NCBI GenBank assembly: GCA_026195895.1
Contig: JAPHRO010000038.1
Location: 1-51,183, forward strand
Length of the DNA: 51,183 bases
Direction: 5' to 3'
DNA from: Gammaproteobacteria bacterium
GTDB lineage: Bacteria > Pseudomonadota > Gammaproteobacteria > SZUA-229
Below the pieces are notes generated by a model. The model worked only from the letters and a program-made list of their open reading frames with translations. It had not been told where the DNA came from and ran no database searches. Made by a program: the position numbers and the translations under genes. Positions 16,949-26,691 of this stretch are shown one piece after another; position 1 is the first letter of the stretch; each line of letters begins with the position of its first letter.

Positions 16949-18730
16949 TTGAATCGGTGGCGTGATATTCCCCAACGTAGCGACCTCCTGTTGCAATATC
17001 TGATCGATATTCAACAGCGTGATTCCTGTATATCCACAGAATCCATACAGAAATTAAGCACCGAACTAGCTATCCCCGCAGCGCAGATTAAGAGTGTCAT
17101 AGAATTTTATTCCTTCCTGCACACCACACCCCGTGGTCATTTTAATATCCTGTTTAGCGACAACATCACCGACCAGATGGCGGGCAGCCGTGCCCTGATG
17201 CGACAACTCTGCCAGCAGCTTAATGTCCGGCAGGGCGACCCGCGCGCCGATGGCCGGGTCACGGTTGATACCACCTCCTGTACCGGCATGTGTGATCAGG
17301 GGCCAGCGCTACTGATAAATAATTTCCCGATCACCCGGCTGGATAGCAAACGCATTGAGCTGATTGCCCAGTTGATTGAACAGGACACTCCCCTGGAACA
17401 ATGGCCCGCAGAATTTTTTGAAATCAACGACAACGTGCATCGTGCCGACATCTTGCTTACCCATAACACCGAAGATGGCGACGCCCTGCGGGCCTTGCTG
17501 GAAGAAGGCGCCGAGACACTGTTACAGCGAATCGGTGATGCGGAACTCCGCGGCCGCGGTGGCGCCGGATTCAAAACCGCGACCAAATGGCGGCTATGTA
17601 AACAGGCAGACGCGGCGCAACGCATAGTGGTGTGCAACGCCGATGAAGGCGAACCAGGCACCTTCAAGGATCGGGTTTTATTGCAGTCTTATGCTGCACA
17701 GGTGATCGAGGGCATGACCTTATGCGCCGGTATTATTGGCGCCAGCAAGGGATTCATCTATCTGCGCGGTGAATACCGCTACCTGCTCGATTCACTGGAA
17801 AAAGAACTGCAGCGCCGACGCGATGCGAAGCTGCTGGGCAACAACATTCTTGACCAGCAGGGTTTCAATTTTAATATTGAAATTCATCTGGGTGCAGGCG
17901 CCTATATCTGCGGCGAAGAATCCGCATTGCTCGAATCACTGGCCGGCCACCGGGGTATCCCGCAAAAACGCCCTCCCTTTCCAGTGACCCGTGGCTACCT
18001 GGGACTTCCCACCGTGGTCAACAATGTCGAAACCCTGATGACCGCCTGCCAGATTGCCAGCCATGGCAGCGACTGGTTTACCGATAAAGGCACCCGCCAG
18101 TCGGCAGGCACCAAGCTGTTAAGTATTTCCGGCGACTGTCAACAACCGGGCATATATGAATACCCCATGGGCACCTCGGTGTCGGATATCCTGATCGACT
18201 GTGGCGCCGATGGCCCACAGGCCGTACAGATCGCCGGCGCTGCCGGACAGACCCTGTGCCACCGCGAATTCAAGCGAAAAATTGCCATCGAGGATGCCTC
18301 CACCGGCGGCTCATTCATGGTGTTCAATCGGCACCGCGACATGCTCGACATGGTACAGAATTTCGCCCATTTCTTTGCCCATGAGAGCTGCGGTTTCTGC
18401 ACCCCCTGCCGGGTTGGCAGTACGCTGATTTCCAATCTGGTAGATAAACTCTATACCAGCCACGCCACCCAGAACGATCTGCGTGATATCGAACGCATTG
18501 CCCTGGTGATGCGTCACGCCAGTCATTGCGGACTCGGCACCACGGCATCGAATCACATACTGGACACCTTCAATAATTTCCCCGATGCCTACCAGCGTCG
18601 GCTACGCTCCACCGAATATACGCCAGCCTTCGATCTGGATCTGGCCGTTTGCGAGGCTCGCGCCATTACCGGCAGGGATGACGACGACGCACACATTGTG
18701 TGTCCACCCCAGGAAGGATTCAAACCATGA
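16949..18730 (+). CDS. hoxF: NAD-reducing hydrogenase diaphorase subunit HoxF
   Basis: HoxF passes electrons between NAD(H) and the iron-sulfur chain of the soluble [NiFe] hydrogenase. The 593-aa chain joins a NuoE-like part (1-150) to a NuoF-like part. In the NuoE part only CTGMC (111-115) of the usual four cluster cysteines remains. The NuoF part carries the FMN/NAD region RGRGGAGF (201-208) with NADEGEPGTFKD, and a [4Fe-4S] motif with C481, C484, C487 and C527. Separate hoxE is absent, as in the Ralstonia-type enzyme. Start is TTG 16949, with AAAAAGGAG directly upstream; no usable ATG is closer. The stop overlaps the hoxU start (ATGA). Confidence 0.93.
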   Translation: MNRWRDIPQRSDLLLQYLIDIQQRDSCISTESIQKLSTELAIPAAQIKSVIEFYSFLHTTPRGHFNILFSDNITDQMAGSRALMRQLCQQLNVRQGDPRADGRVTVDTTSCTGMCDQGPALLINNFPITRLDSKRIELIAQLIEQDTPLEQWPAEFFEINDNVHRADILLTHNTEDGDALRALLEEGAETLLQRIGDAELRGRGGAGFKTATKWRLCKQADAAQRIVVCNADEGEPGTFKDRVLLQSYAAQVIEGMTLCAGIIGASKGFIYLRGEYRYLLDSLEKELQRRRDAKLLGNNILDQQGFNFNIEIHLGAGAYICGEESALLESLAGHRGIPQKRPPFPVTRGYLGLPTVVNNVETLMTACQIASHGSDWFTDKGTRQSAGTKLLSISGDCQQPGIYEYPMGTSVSDILIDCGADGPQAVQIAGAAGQTLCHREFKRKIAIEDASTGGSFMVFNRHRDMLDMVQNFAHFFAHESCGFCTPCRVGSTLISNLVDKLYTSHATQNDLRDIERIALVMRHASHCGLGTTASNHILDTFNNFPDAYQRRLRSTEYTPAFDLDLAVCEARAITGRDDDDAHIVCPPQEGFKP

Positions 18731-19455
18731 GCAATTCACGTTTCGTTATCGATGGCAAAGACATTCCGTTCCGGCCTGGTCAGACGATTATGGATGCCGC
18801 CATGGCCGCCGGCGTCTATATTCCGCACCTGTGTCACAACCCGGACTACGCTTCCACCGGCAACTGCCGACTGTGCCTGGTGAAGCTCAATGGCCGTTAT
18901 GTATCTGCCTGTACCCAGCCAGCCATAGCCGACAGCCAGGTGGACAATCAGATCGATGAAATTAACCAGCAGCGTAAAACCCTGCTGCAAATGCTGTTTG
19001 TCGAGGGCAATCACCAGTGTCCCGGCTGTGAAAAAAGCGGCCGCTGTCAGCTACAGGCGGTGGCCTATTATGTCGGCATGCTGTCACCCTATTTCACCCA
19101 TTTTTATCCCCGCCGCGAGCTGGATGCCAGCCATCCGGAAATGGTGCTCGATTTCAACCGTTGCATACTTTGTGGACTGTGCGTACGCGCCAGTCACAGC
19201 GCCGATAAAAAAAATATTTTCGCCATCAGCGGTCGCGGCATGGATAGCCGTCTGGTGATTAATTCCACTTCGGGCAAACTGGGCGACAGCAATTTCAGCG
19301 CCCATGATGCCGCGGCCAGTGTCTGCCCGGTGGGGGTTTTTCTGCCAAAACACAAAGGCTACGAGGTACCCATCGGCCAACGGCTGTACGACCGTGAACC
19401 GATCGCGCAGGTGGGCGACGTGGCACATCCAAATCACCAGCGAGATAAAAAATGA
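18727..19455 (+). CDS. hoxU: NAD-reducing hydrogenase subunit HoxU
   Basis: The 242-aa protein resembles the N-terminus of NuoG. It has a [2Fe-2S] ferredoxin-like domain (YIPHLCHNPDYASTGNCRLCLVK, in two parts at about 37-60), a middle Cys/His-rich region (GNHQCPGCEKSGRCQLQ, about 97-113) and a further cluster motif (CILCGLCVRAS, about 149-159). It connects the HoxF diaphorase to the HoxYH hydrogenase. The ATG overlaps the hoxF stop by four bases, and the hoxY start overlaps the hoxU stop, so translation is coupled. Confidence 0.93.
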   Translation: MSNSRFVIDGKDIPFRPGQTIMDAAMAAGVYIPHLCHNPDYASTGNCRLCLVKLNGRYVSACTQPAIADSQVDNQIDEINQQRKTLLQMLFVEGNHQCPGCEKSGRCQLQAVAYYVGMLSPYFTHFYPRRELDASHPEMVLDFNRCILCGLCVRASHSADKKNIFAISGRGMDSRLVINSTSGKLGDSNFSAHDAAASVCPVGVFLPKHKGYEVPIGQRLYDREPIAQVGDVAHPNHQRDKK

Positions 19456-19991
19456 GTCATAAAATACGCGTCGCCACCACCTCGCTGGCCGGTTGTTTTG
19501 GCTGCCACATGTCGTTGCTGGATATCGATGAACGCCTGCTCGAGCTGATCACCCTGGTGGAGTTTGAACGCTCGCCGATAAACGACATCAAACAACTGGA
19601 ACCGGTTGATGTGGGCATTATCGAAGGCGGCGTTGCCAATACCGACAATGTCGAAGTATTGAGAGAGTTTCGACGGCAAAGCAAGATTCTGGTCGCCATT
19701 GGTGCCTGCGCCATTAACGGTGGTATCCCCGCCATGCGTAATCATTTTGAATTGAAAGAATGCCTGGAAGAATCCTATCTTGATGGCATCGGGGTGGTAA
19801 ATCCGATGATTCCCAACGACCCGGAAATCCCACTACTGTTGAACAAGGTGCATCCGATTCACGAGGTGGTGAAGGTGGATTACGTGCTACCGGGTTGCCC
19901 ACCGTCGGGTGACACCATCTGGACCTTTCTCACCGAATTACTGGAAGGACGCCCAATACACTTCCCCTATAGCGAGATTCACTATGACTAA
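19452..19991 (+). CDS. hoxY: [NiFe] hydrogenase small subunit HoxY
   Basis: The 179-aa small subunit carries the proximal [4Fe-4S] cluster. Ligand candidates are C15 and C18 (AGCFGCHMS), a Cys in IGACAINGG, and a Cys in LPGCPPSGD. There is no twin-arginine signal, so the enzyme is cytoplasmic. Length is that of other HoxY proteins. The start overlaps hoxU and the end overlaps hoxH by eight bases. Confidence 0.94.
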   Translation: MSHKIRVATTSLAGCFGCHMSLLDIDERLLELITLVEFERSPINDIKQLEPVDVGIIEGGVANTDNVEVLREFRRQSKILVAIGACAINGGIPAMRNHFELKECLEESYLDGIGVVNPMIPNDPEIPLLLNKVHPIHEVVKVDYVLPGCPPSGDTIWTFLTELLEGRPIHFPYSEIHYD

Positions 19992-21474
19992 CAAACTCGA
20001 AACTGCGAGCAATCCAGAGCAGTTAAAACGGGTGGTGATCGAGCCTTTAACCCGGGTCGAAGGCCACGGCAAAGTGACTTTGCTGGTTGATGAAGATCAG
20101 CAGATTCAACAGGCGCGCCTGCACATTGTTGAATTCCGCGGCTTTGAAAAATTTATTCAGGGCCGCCCCTACTGGGAATTGCCGGTACTGGTACAGAGAC
20201 TCTGCGGTATCTGTCCGGTGAGCCATCATCTGGCGGCGGCCAAAGCGACGGATATGCTGGTCGGCGCCACCGAGTTAAGCCCTGCCGCCGAAAAAATCCG
20301 CCGCCTGATGCACTTCGGCCAGACACTGCAATCCCATGCGCTGCATTTTTTTCACCTGTCATCACCGGATCTATTGTTCGGCTACGATGATGCCGTGCGC
20401 CATCGCAATATTATTGGCGTCATCGAAGACCATCCCGAACTGGCCAAAAAAGGTATCATGCTGCGTAAATACGGCCAGGAAGTCATTCGGGTAACCGCCG
20501 GTAAACGGGTACATGGTACAGGCGCTATTCCCGGCGGCGTCAATAAATCATTAAGCAGTGAAGATCGGGATTATCTATTAAAAGACATCAAACAAATCAT
20601 TGCCTGGGCGCAAGATGCCGTCGAACTGATTAAAACCATTTACCTGGAACAACTGACATACCATCGCGAGTTTGCCAGCGTGGCCAGCAATAGCATGAGC
20701 CTGATCACCGCCTCGGGTGAGCACGAACTTTACCACGGCGGTTTACGCGCTAAAGATGCCCAGGGCCATACCCTATTCGATCATGCTGACTGCACACATT
20801 ATGAAGATTATTTACGGGAAGCGGTGAAACCCTGGAGTTATATGAAGTTTCCATTCATTGAAACCCTGGGGCTGGATAAGGGCTGGTACCGGGTCGGCCC
20901 GCTGGCACGCATCAATAATTGCGATCGCATAGCAACGCCGATGGCCGAGCAACGTCGCCAGGAATTTATGCAACTGGAAAATGGCCAACCCGTACATGCC
21001 ACTCTGGCCACCCACTGGGCGCGCATGATCGAATTGCTGCACTGTACTGAAGCCATTGAGCAATTGCTGGCCGATAAAGATCTTCAGGGTAGCGATCTGT
21101 TGCACACAGGCGATATGCAGCATCGCGGTATCGGCGTTATCGAAGCGCCCCGCGGCACCCTGTTTCACCACTATGAAATCGATGATGATGGCGTGGTCGA
21201 AAAAGCCAACTTAATAGTATCCACCACCCATAATAATCAGGCGATGAACGAATCCATCCGCCAGGTCGCTACCAATTATTTATCGGGACATGAACTCACC
21301 GAACCATTGCTCAATCAGATTGAAGTGGCCATCCGCGCCTATGATCCCTGCCTGTCCTGCGCCACCCACGCATTGGGCAAAATGCCACTGGAAATCGAAC
21401 TGGTCGCAGCCGATGGCAGTACACTTAGCCGGATCAGCAAACGTGCTACCGGTGAAATATGCTCGACCCGTTAG
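19984..21474 (+). CDS. hoxH: [NiFe] hydrogenase large subunit HoxH (group 3d)
   Basis: The 496-aa large subunit holds the Ni-Fe site. The N-terminal motif RLCGICPVSHH gives C74 and C77, and the C-terminal motif DPCLSCATH gives C456 and C459. A tail of about 34 residues after H462 should be removed by HoxW after nickel insertion. The L1 region is preceded by RVEGHGKV as in all large subunits. I chose ATG 19984, which overlaps the hoxY stop, because upstream in-frame codons lie inside hoxY. Together with HoxFUY it couples H2 oxidation to NAD+ reduction or the reverse. Confidence 0.95.
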   Translation: MTNKLETASNPEQLKRVVIEPLTRVEGHGKVTLLVDEDQQIQQARLHIVEFRGFEKFIQGRPYWELPVLVQRLCGICPVSHHLAAAKATDMLVGATELSPAAEKIRRLMHFGQTLQSHALHFFHLSSPDLLFGYDDAVRHRNIIGVIEDHPELAKKGIMLRKYGQEVIRVTAGKRVHGTGAIPGGVNKSLSSEDRDYLLKDIKQIIAWAQDAVELIKTIYLEQLTYHREFASVASNSMSLITASGEHELYHGGLRAKDAQGHTLFDHADCTHYEDYLREAVKPWSYMKFPFIETLGLDKGWYRVGPLARINNCDRIATPMAEQRRQEFMQLENGQPVHATLATHWARMIELLHCTEAIEQLLADKDLQGSDLLHTGDMQHRGIGVIEAPRGTLFHHYEIDDDGVVEKANLIVSTTHNNQAMNESIRQVATNYLSGHELTEPLLNQIEVAIRAYDPCLSCATHALGKMPLEIELVAADGSTLSRISKRATGEICSTR

Positions 21475-21944
21475 AAAACACCAGGCCCATTCTGGTTTTT
21501 GCTTACGGCAATCCATCGCGGGGAGACGATGCCCTGGGTCCTGAACTACTGCAACGCTTAGACAAAAAATTACCCGGCAGCAGTCTTAAAAATAAAATTG
21601 AATTACAAACGGATTTTCAATTACAGATCGAACACACGCTGGATATGAAAAACCGTCAGCTGGTGATTTTTGTTGATGCCAGCCTGAAACCAGAAAACGC
21701 CTTTCATTTCAGCCAGCTAAGCAGTGAGAAAGATGACAGTTATACATCCCATGCGATGAGCCCCGCTGCACTATTAAATCTATTTGAACAAATACATCCA
21801 GACGATAACCCGGCAGTTTATCTGCTGGCCATTCGGGGCTATCAATTTGAACTGGGCAAGGCCATCAGCAAGACCGCAGAAAACAATTTGCAACAGGCAC
21901 TGGAATATCTGCATGGCTGGCTCACAACACCGGTAAATATCTAA
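21459..21944 (+). CDS. hoxW: hydrogenase maturation protease HoxW
   Basis: The 161-aa protein begins ILVFAYGNPSRGDDALGPELL, the nickel-sensing motif of HyaD/HycI/HoxW endopeptidases; the conserved Asp and a later His (TSHAMSP, about 98) would bind nickel. It cuts the C-terminal tail of HoxH. The start overlaps the hoxH end by 16 bases, making it the last gene of a tightly coupled operon. The hyp genes for Ni-Fe centre assembly are not in this window. Confidence 0.88.
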   Translation: MLDPLENTRPILVFAYGNPSRGDDALGPELLQRLDKKLPGSSLKNKIELQTDFQLQIEHTLDMKNRQLVIFVDASLKPENAFHFSQLSSEKDDSYTSHAMSPAALLNLFEQIHPDDNPAVYLLAIRGYQFELGKAISKTAENNLQQALEYLHGWLTTPVNI

Positions 21945-22026
21945 CCGGTTTTATCTTGATCTATTTAAAAGTCTGAATTCTATTTGCGTTGTATACATAA
22001 TAAAGATGCTAACAAAGGAGCATGTT

Positions 22027-22524
22027 ATGAGCACACTAGACCAACTTCGCCACGGACTGAATCACGCCTGGCACAATATCGCAGAAGGCTGGCAACAACT
22101 AAGCGAACGCACAGCTCAGGCACTCACCCGTTTCAATCCCATACATCGAGCCGATGAATCTGACAGTCTGCCAGTACAGGTTGAGCGCAATGCCTCGCGC
22201 TGGGGATTACTCGCTGCTGAAATGCACGAAGATGATGACAACGTTTACGTCAGGATTGAAGCCCCTGGAATGGATGCCCAAAACTTTGATATTCAGATTC
22301 TGGATAATGTTCTGGTAGTGCGTGGTGAAAAACGCGTACAAAGCGAAAAAAGTGAAGGCCGGTATCACTTGATGGAATGTGCTTATGGCAGTTTTGAACG
22401 CGCCATGAACATCCCGACTCATGTCAGCGAAAACGACACAACGGCCAGTTATAAAAAAGGCGTACTTACCATTACCTTACCAAAAACCAGCCAGAAAAAA
22501 TCCAGTCGCATCAGCGTTAGTTAA
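22027..22524 (+). CDS. Hsp20-family small heat-shock protein
   Basis: The 165-aa protein has a variable N-terminus (1-60) and an alpha-crystallin domain (about 65-160) starting PVQVERNASRWGLLAAEMHE. Typical core elements follow: IEAPGMDAQNFDI, VVRGEK and KKGVLTITLPKT. A short tail with an I-S-V motif may bind neighbouring subunits. It acts as an ATP-independent holdase in the cytoplasm. The ATG at 22027 follows AAGGAG with good spacing; an in-frame ATG at 22006 is less likely. Confidence 0.9.
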   Translation: MSTLDQLRHGLNHAWHNIAEGWQQLSERTAQALTRFNPIHRADESDSLPVQVERNASRWGLLAAEMHEDDDNVYVRIEAPGMDAQNFDIQILDNVLVVRGEKRVQSEKSEGRYHLMECAYGSFERAMNIPTHVSENDTTASYKKGVLTITLPKTSQKKSSRISVS

Positions 22525-22609
22525 GGCAATTTAATGTAAAGTACTTTTACCAGTGATTGCAGAAAGTTGCAGCTTACTAATTAAATAAATGTTAAAGGGA
22601 TAATAGAAA

Positions 22610-22637
22610 ATGGCCAGGCAGGAACCTGCCTGGCCAT
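22610..22637 (-). terminator. long perfect hairpin, terminator for the minus-strand gene
   Basis: A 13-bp perfect stem (ATGGCCAGGCAGG with its complement) encloses a two-base AA. On the minus strand it is followed by TTTTC, so it best serves the GNAT-nitrilase gene ending at 22689. It may also stop transcription coming from the Hsp20 side. Confidence 0.75.
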
Positions 22638-22688
22638 AAAACACCGGCAACATAATCTGAAACAGATGAGGCATCCTTCGCTTTACAG

Positions 22689-24248
22689 TTAATCAGTTTT
22701 TTCTTCTTTTAATTTATTTCCTAACCAGCGCAATTCAAACAACTCATCTCGTCGATCTCTGGAATTGGTAACCGAACCCTCATACCGGAGTTGCATCAGT
22801 TTATCCAGATCGAGGTCCGCAATAAGGGCCATTTCTGTATTAGGTGTGCTTTCTGCCATGATGGCATCATGGGGAAAAGCAAAATCTGAGGGCGAGTACA
22901 CGGCAGACTGGGCATACTGAATATCCACGTTTTCGACCTGCGGTAGATTGCCGACGCTCCCCCCTATGGCAACATAACATTCATTTTCAATAGCACGTGC
23001 CTGAGCGCAACGCTGTACTCGCAGGAAACCATTTTTGGTATCGGTCCAGAAAGGCACAAATAATATTTCCATATCTTCCTTGCTCAGCAGACGCGACAGT
23101 TCAGGAAACTCCACATCGTAACAAATCAGTATGCCGATACGGCCCGCATCAGTATCAAACACCTGTAAACTGTCGCCACCTTCGATGACCCAGTCACGTC
23201 GCTCATGGGGAGTGATATGGATTTTTGGCTGCACACCAACGGTACCATCACGACGACACAAATAAGCATTGTTGTATAAATTATCACCCGACATGGCAGG
23301 CATGCTGCCAGCAATGATATTGATGTTATAGGTCACCGCAAATTGCGATATTGATTCGACAATGCGATCGGCATAGGTAGCCAGAAAACGTATGGCATCG
23401 TATTGATTGTGTTGATCGCCTATGCCCATCAGTGGCACGTTAAAAAACTCAGGAAACAATACAAAATCGGACTGATAAGCCGACATGGAATCAACAAAAT
23501 ATTCTACCTGATTCAACCAGGTCTCGAAAGAATCCGTCAGTCGCATTTGCCATTGCACAATACCGATACGAACGGCGGTTTTACGAATAGCATCTACAGT
23601 ACCAACTTCTGGTTCATACAGAATATTATTCCATTCAAGCAAGGTGGCATAACCCAGTGACTTTTTGTCTTCCGGCATATAGCCTTTCATTAAACGCTTT
23701 ACTTCAAAATCATTGGCGAGCTGAAAGCTGAGAATAGGATCGTGAATTTCACGCCGGCGTACAGCCTGTATATAGTCGGCTGGTGCCATCTCAGCATGTT
23801 CGTGATAGCGGACAATTCGACCACCGGCCAGGATGGCGCGCAAATTAAGATTTCGACATAACTCCTTGCGTGCATCATACAATCGCCGCCCCAGACGTAG
23901 ATCACGATATTGCTTGCTGACAAACAAATCCATGCCATACAGCGCATCGCCATTTTCATCATGCTGTATACGATCGCGGCGACCAATTAAATCATCATAG
24001 GTATGGGTACGGCTGAATCGGTCGTAACTGCATTTTACGGTAAGAGCAACCGCTATGATTTTGCCATTGTCTTCGATCACAATCTGACCTTCAGGAAAAT
24101 CCTTGATCAGGGCAGACAATGAACTTTGCGACCAGGATCCGCCAATATCGTGATAGATATCTTCCATGAGCACGGATATCTGCGGGTAGTCCTGGATTTC
24201 CAGATTGCGGAGTTTAAGATGTAGCTCAGAAGATTTCTGGGTAGTCAT
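22689..24248 (-). CDS. bifunctional GNAT acetyltransferase/carbon-nitrogen hydrolase
   Basis: This 519-aa fusion has an N-terminal GNAT acetyltransferase domain (about 1-200, with MDLFVSKQYRDLRLGRRLYDARKE around the acetyl-CoA loop at about 106-129). A nitrilase-superfamily domain (about 225-510) follows, with the complete Glu-Lys-Cys triad: E267 (LFPEFFN), K342 (PKIHITPHE) and C376 (LICYDVEFPE). Fusions of this kind are known in many bacteria, but their substrates are not established. The C-terminal domain should hydrolyse an amide or nitrile-type C-N bond. It is flanked by intergenic gaps, so there is no operon context. Confidence 0.9.
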   Translation of the reverse strand: MTTQKSSELHLKLRNLEIQDYPQISVLMEDIYHDIGGSWSQSSLSALIKDFPEGQIVIEDNGKIIAVALTVKCSYDRFSRTHTYDDLIGRRDRIQHDENGDALYGMDLFVSKQYRDLRLGRRLYDARKELCRNLNLRAILAGGRIVRYHEHAEMAPADYIQAVRRREIHDPILSFQLANDFEVKRLMKGYMPEDKKSLGYATLLEWNNILYEPEVGTVDAIRKTAVRIGIVQWQMRLTDSFETWLNQVEYFVDSMSAYQSDFVLFPEFFNVPLMGIGDQHNQYDAIRFLATYADRIVESISQFAVTYNINIIAGSMPAMSGDNLYNNAYLCRRDGTVGVQPKIHITPHERRDWVIEGGDSLQVFDTDAGRIGILICYDVEFPELSRLLSKEDMEILFVPFWTDTKNGFLRVQRCAQARAIENECYVAIGGSVGNLPQVENVDIQYAQSAVYSPSDFAFPHDAIMAESTPNTEMALIADLDLDKLMQLRYEGSVTNSRDRRDELFELRWLGNKLKEEKTD

Positions 24249-24515
24249 GTTGTTGCTTTATTAGTCCTGGCTGTTTGCTAAACGCTCAGATCAATAATAA
24301 CGTATGTCGCTTCAATAGTAACAGACTATGTTTTAATTCAGTTAACAACATTAATGAGAACAGGCTATCTCAATATAAATAAAAAATAATATTTGCGTCA
24401 CTACAGCTTTATGCATAAAAATCAAAATGATAATGCATTGGGATTTGTTATACATATTAAATTAACTGCACTGAATAATTTTAGAAATCAGGCGAGTTTG
24501 CAAGACAGGCAGAGA

Positions 24516-24911
24516 TTATTTATCTGCTTTAAAATCCAGTGAAGCAGAGTTAATGCAATAGCGCAAACCGGTGGGCGGCGGCCCATCCTCAAACACATGC
24601 CCAAGATGGGCATCGCAGGCAGCACAACGCACTTCAACCCGCTTCATACCATGGCTGGTATCAACGACTTCTTTTATACACTGCTCATTGAGCGGCTGCC
24701 AGTAACTTGGCCAGCCACTGCCCGAATCATATTTTTCAGTCGAATTAAATAACCGTTCGCCGCAACAAATACAGTGGTATATACCCGGTTCTTTATTATT
24801 GTAATATTCACCGGTAAACGGGCGCTCGGTGCCGCTCTGCCGGGCAACCCGGTATTGTTCATCGGTTAACTGCTGCTGCCATTCTGCTGCTGATTTGACT
24901 GTTTTTTTCAT
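24516..24911 (-). CDS. msrB: peptide-methionine (R)-S-oxide reductase MsrB
   Basis: The 131-aa protein repairs methionine-R-sulfoxide. Zinc ligands are C47, C50, C96 and C99 (CICCGERLF and [11 protein letters not shown]), and the catalytic Cys is C119 in RYCINSASL. Length and motifs are complete. I start it at ATG 24911 because the family begins close to this point; a GTG at 24938 would extend it into the stop of the rhodanese gene. Its pairing with the rhodanese gene 20 bases upstream suggests a thiol-redox operon. Confidence 0.93.
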   Translation of the reverse strand: MKKTVKSAAEWQQQLTDEQYRVARQSGTERPFTGEYYNNKEPGIYHCICCGERLFNSTEKYDSGSGWPSYWQPLNEQCIKEVVDTSHGMKRVEVRCAACDAHLGHVFEDGPPPTGLRYCINSASLDFKADK

Positions 24912-24931
24912 ATTTAATATCACCGCGCCAG

Positions 24932-25366
24932 TTAGCACTGTTCCCAGGGTAATCCATGAAATCGCCAGCCACCGACCGTGCTGCGATGATGGCTATCATC
25001 CAGTTCACCTTCGAAGCCTTCAGTAACATGGCAGACATGATGCAGGCCTGCTTCGAGCAATGCATTGCCCGCATCAATGGTGCGTTTACCACTGCGACAG
25101 ATAAGCACAATCGGCGGATCTTTCTCGCCATGCTCACTGACGCCACCTAACAGTAACTGCCGAATTTCTCTGACAAAATCTGGATTAACAACCCAGTCAG
25201 GCTCATCGATCCAGGGCACATGAATAGCGCCTTTGGGATGACCGACAAAGAGATATTCCATATTGGAGCGCACATCAATCAGAACCGCTTTGACGTTCTC
25301 CTGCAACAGCTCATGAGCTTCAACCGGTGTCAGCGGATTTAACGCATCTTCTTTGAGTGATTTCAA
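24932..25366 (-). CDS. rhodanese-like sulfurtransferase
   Basis: This 144-aa single-domain rhodanese has [20 protein letters not shown] (about 28-47) and an active-site loop with C90 in ICRSGKRT. Charged residues in the loop fit a sulfane-sulfur carrier. There is no signal peptide, so it is cytoplasmic. It is the first gene of a probable two-gene unit with msrB. Confidence 0.88.
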   Translation of the reverse strand: MKSLKEDALNPLTPVEAHELLQENVKAVLIDVRSNMEYLFVGHPKGAIHVPWIDEPDWVVNPDFVREIRQLLLGGVSEHGEKDPPIVLICRSGKRTIDAGNALLEAGLHHVCHVTEGFEGELDDSHHRSTVGGWRFHGLPWEQC

Positions 25367-25425
25367 TGATTTTATCCTGGCGTGATAAAGACGGGTTCTC
25401 TATAGTACTCGATTAATACGTCTGC

Positions 25426-26598
25426 TCAGATTAAATCGTCAGACGTTGCCTGTTTGCGCATTTGCTGAAAAACTTTCTTAAAAATATCCACCCAGTAGGC
25501 ACTGAATTGAGTATCCGAGTGTTTACCGATTTCCATAGCGGCTCTTAACAATGGCCGTTTTAACAACGTACTATGGGCACGTTCATGGGTACGTGCATCA
25601 ATCGCATCAACAATGGCCAGTATTTTTGCGCCTTCGCAAATTTCATCGTTTTTAAGCTGATATGGATAACCTGTACCATCAACTCGCTCATGGTGCTGCA
25701 ATACGATATTGGCCGCTTCTCGCCATTGCTTCATATAGCGTAATAACTCATAACCAATCAATGGGTGCTGTTTGATTTGTTCGATATCTTCATCTCGAAG
25801 ACTGCCGTCGGCATTAATAATATCCATCGGCAATAATGCCATGCCCGCATCATGCATATAAACCGCTGCCGCCAGCTGATTTGGATCAACGGGACGCCCG
25901 GCATGCTCATTCATTTTTAATGCCAGTCGCAACATACGCTGACTTCTACCACGCCAGTAATGGGCACGCGACTCGAGCGGCTCCGACAAACCCCGAAAAA
26001 ATATGAAATCTTCATTTTCTTCTACACCGTAGGCGACCAGTTCTTCTTCATCAGGTCCTGCTTCTTCAAACAGATTAACCAGTGACGCCTGTTCGGTAAT
26101 TGTAGATTCAATAATTTCCGTCGATGGATCCAGTAGTAACAGGGTATCCTTGATAACACTGTCCTGATACAACTGATCTGCGTTCTTGATATTGACGATG
26201 GCTTCACAGACTCGTGGCATGCGTTGCAATAAAACACAGCGCGTATCACCGTCGATTATTTTTTCGAGGATGGTACGAATATCATTAACTGCCAGCAATA
26301 TAATATCGCTGAGCACGGTCTGAAAATCGAGTTCTTTATGCTGGATGGTCTGTAGCATTTCACCCAGGCTTTCGGTTAATGCAAGCAGTTCATCGAAACC
26401 GATATTTTGTAGCGCACGCTGGATTTGTTGAACAGCCTGTATTAAATCCCCAATGAGCTGCTCATCATCGGGTTCAATTTCCAGAAGTAACAGGGACTGC
26501 TCGATCTTGCGGTAGGCAGAAGAATATTGATCAAAGAATTCTGACAGGGCACCCACGCCAACAGTATCAACTTTATAAGCCATGTTCTGTTTTGACAT
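25426..26598 (-). CDS. HD-GYP domain c-di-GMP phosphodiesterase
   Basis: The 390-aa protein has an N-terminal helical region (about 1-160) that looks like an Hpt or four-helix domain but lacks a phosphorylatable His. A C-terminal HD-GYP domain (about 205-375) has the metal pair HDAG (MHDAGMALLPMDI, about 250) and HHERVDGTGYP (about 317), the diagnostic GYP loop. It should hydrolyse c-di-GMP. The metal-binding and GYP residues look intact, so activity is likely. It lies upstream of the rhodanese gene on the same strand, 60 bases away. Confidence 0.9.
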   Translation of the reverse strand: MSKQNMAYKVDTVGVGALSEFFDQYSSAYRKIEQSLLLLEIEPDDEQLIGDLIQAVQQIQRALQNIGFDELLALTESLGEMLQTIQHKELDFQTVLSDIILLAVNDIRTILEKIIDGDTRCVLLQRMPRVCEAIVNIKNADQLYQDSVIKDTLLLLDPSTEIIESTITEQASLVNLFEEAGPDEEELVAYGVEENEDFIFFRGLSEPLESRAHYWRGRSQRMLRLALKMNEHAGRPVDPNQLAAAVYMHDAGMALLPMDIINADGSLRDEDIEQIKQHPLIGYELLRYMKQWREAANIVLQHHERVDGTGYPYQLKNDEICEGAKILAIVDAIDARTHERAHSTLLKRPLLRAAMEIGKHSDTQFSAYWVDIFKKVFQQMRKQATSDDLI

Positions 26599-26691
26599 TT
26601 ACTGCCTCCTGGGCAGAATTAAATCATCTATTGCCAATTATAGGAAAACAGCCCTAAAAGACCCTAATATTCTGACTAACGGATGATTTTT

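Noticed and set aside
16860..16950. An FNR-like TTGCTGATATCAA dyad upstream of hoxF
   Set aside because: The spacing is one base short of the FNR consensus and one half is imperfect.
21945..22026. A sigma-32 heat-shock promoter for the Hsp20 gene
   Set aside because: A CTTGAT box is present but no C-rich -10 box follows at proper distance.
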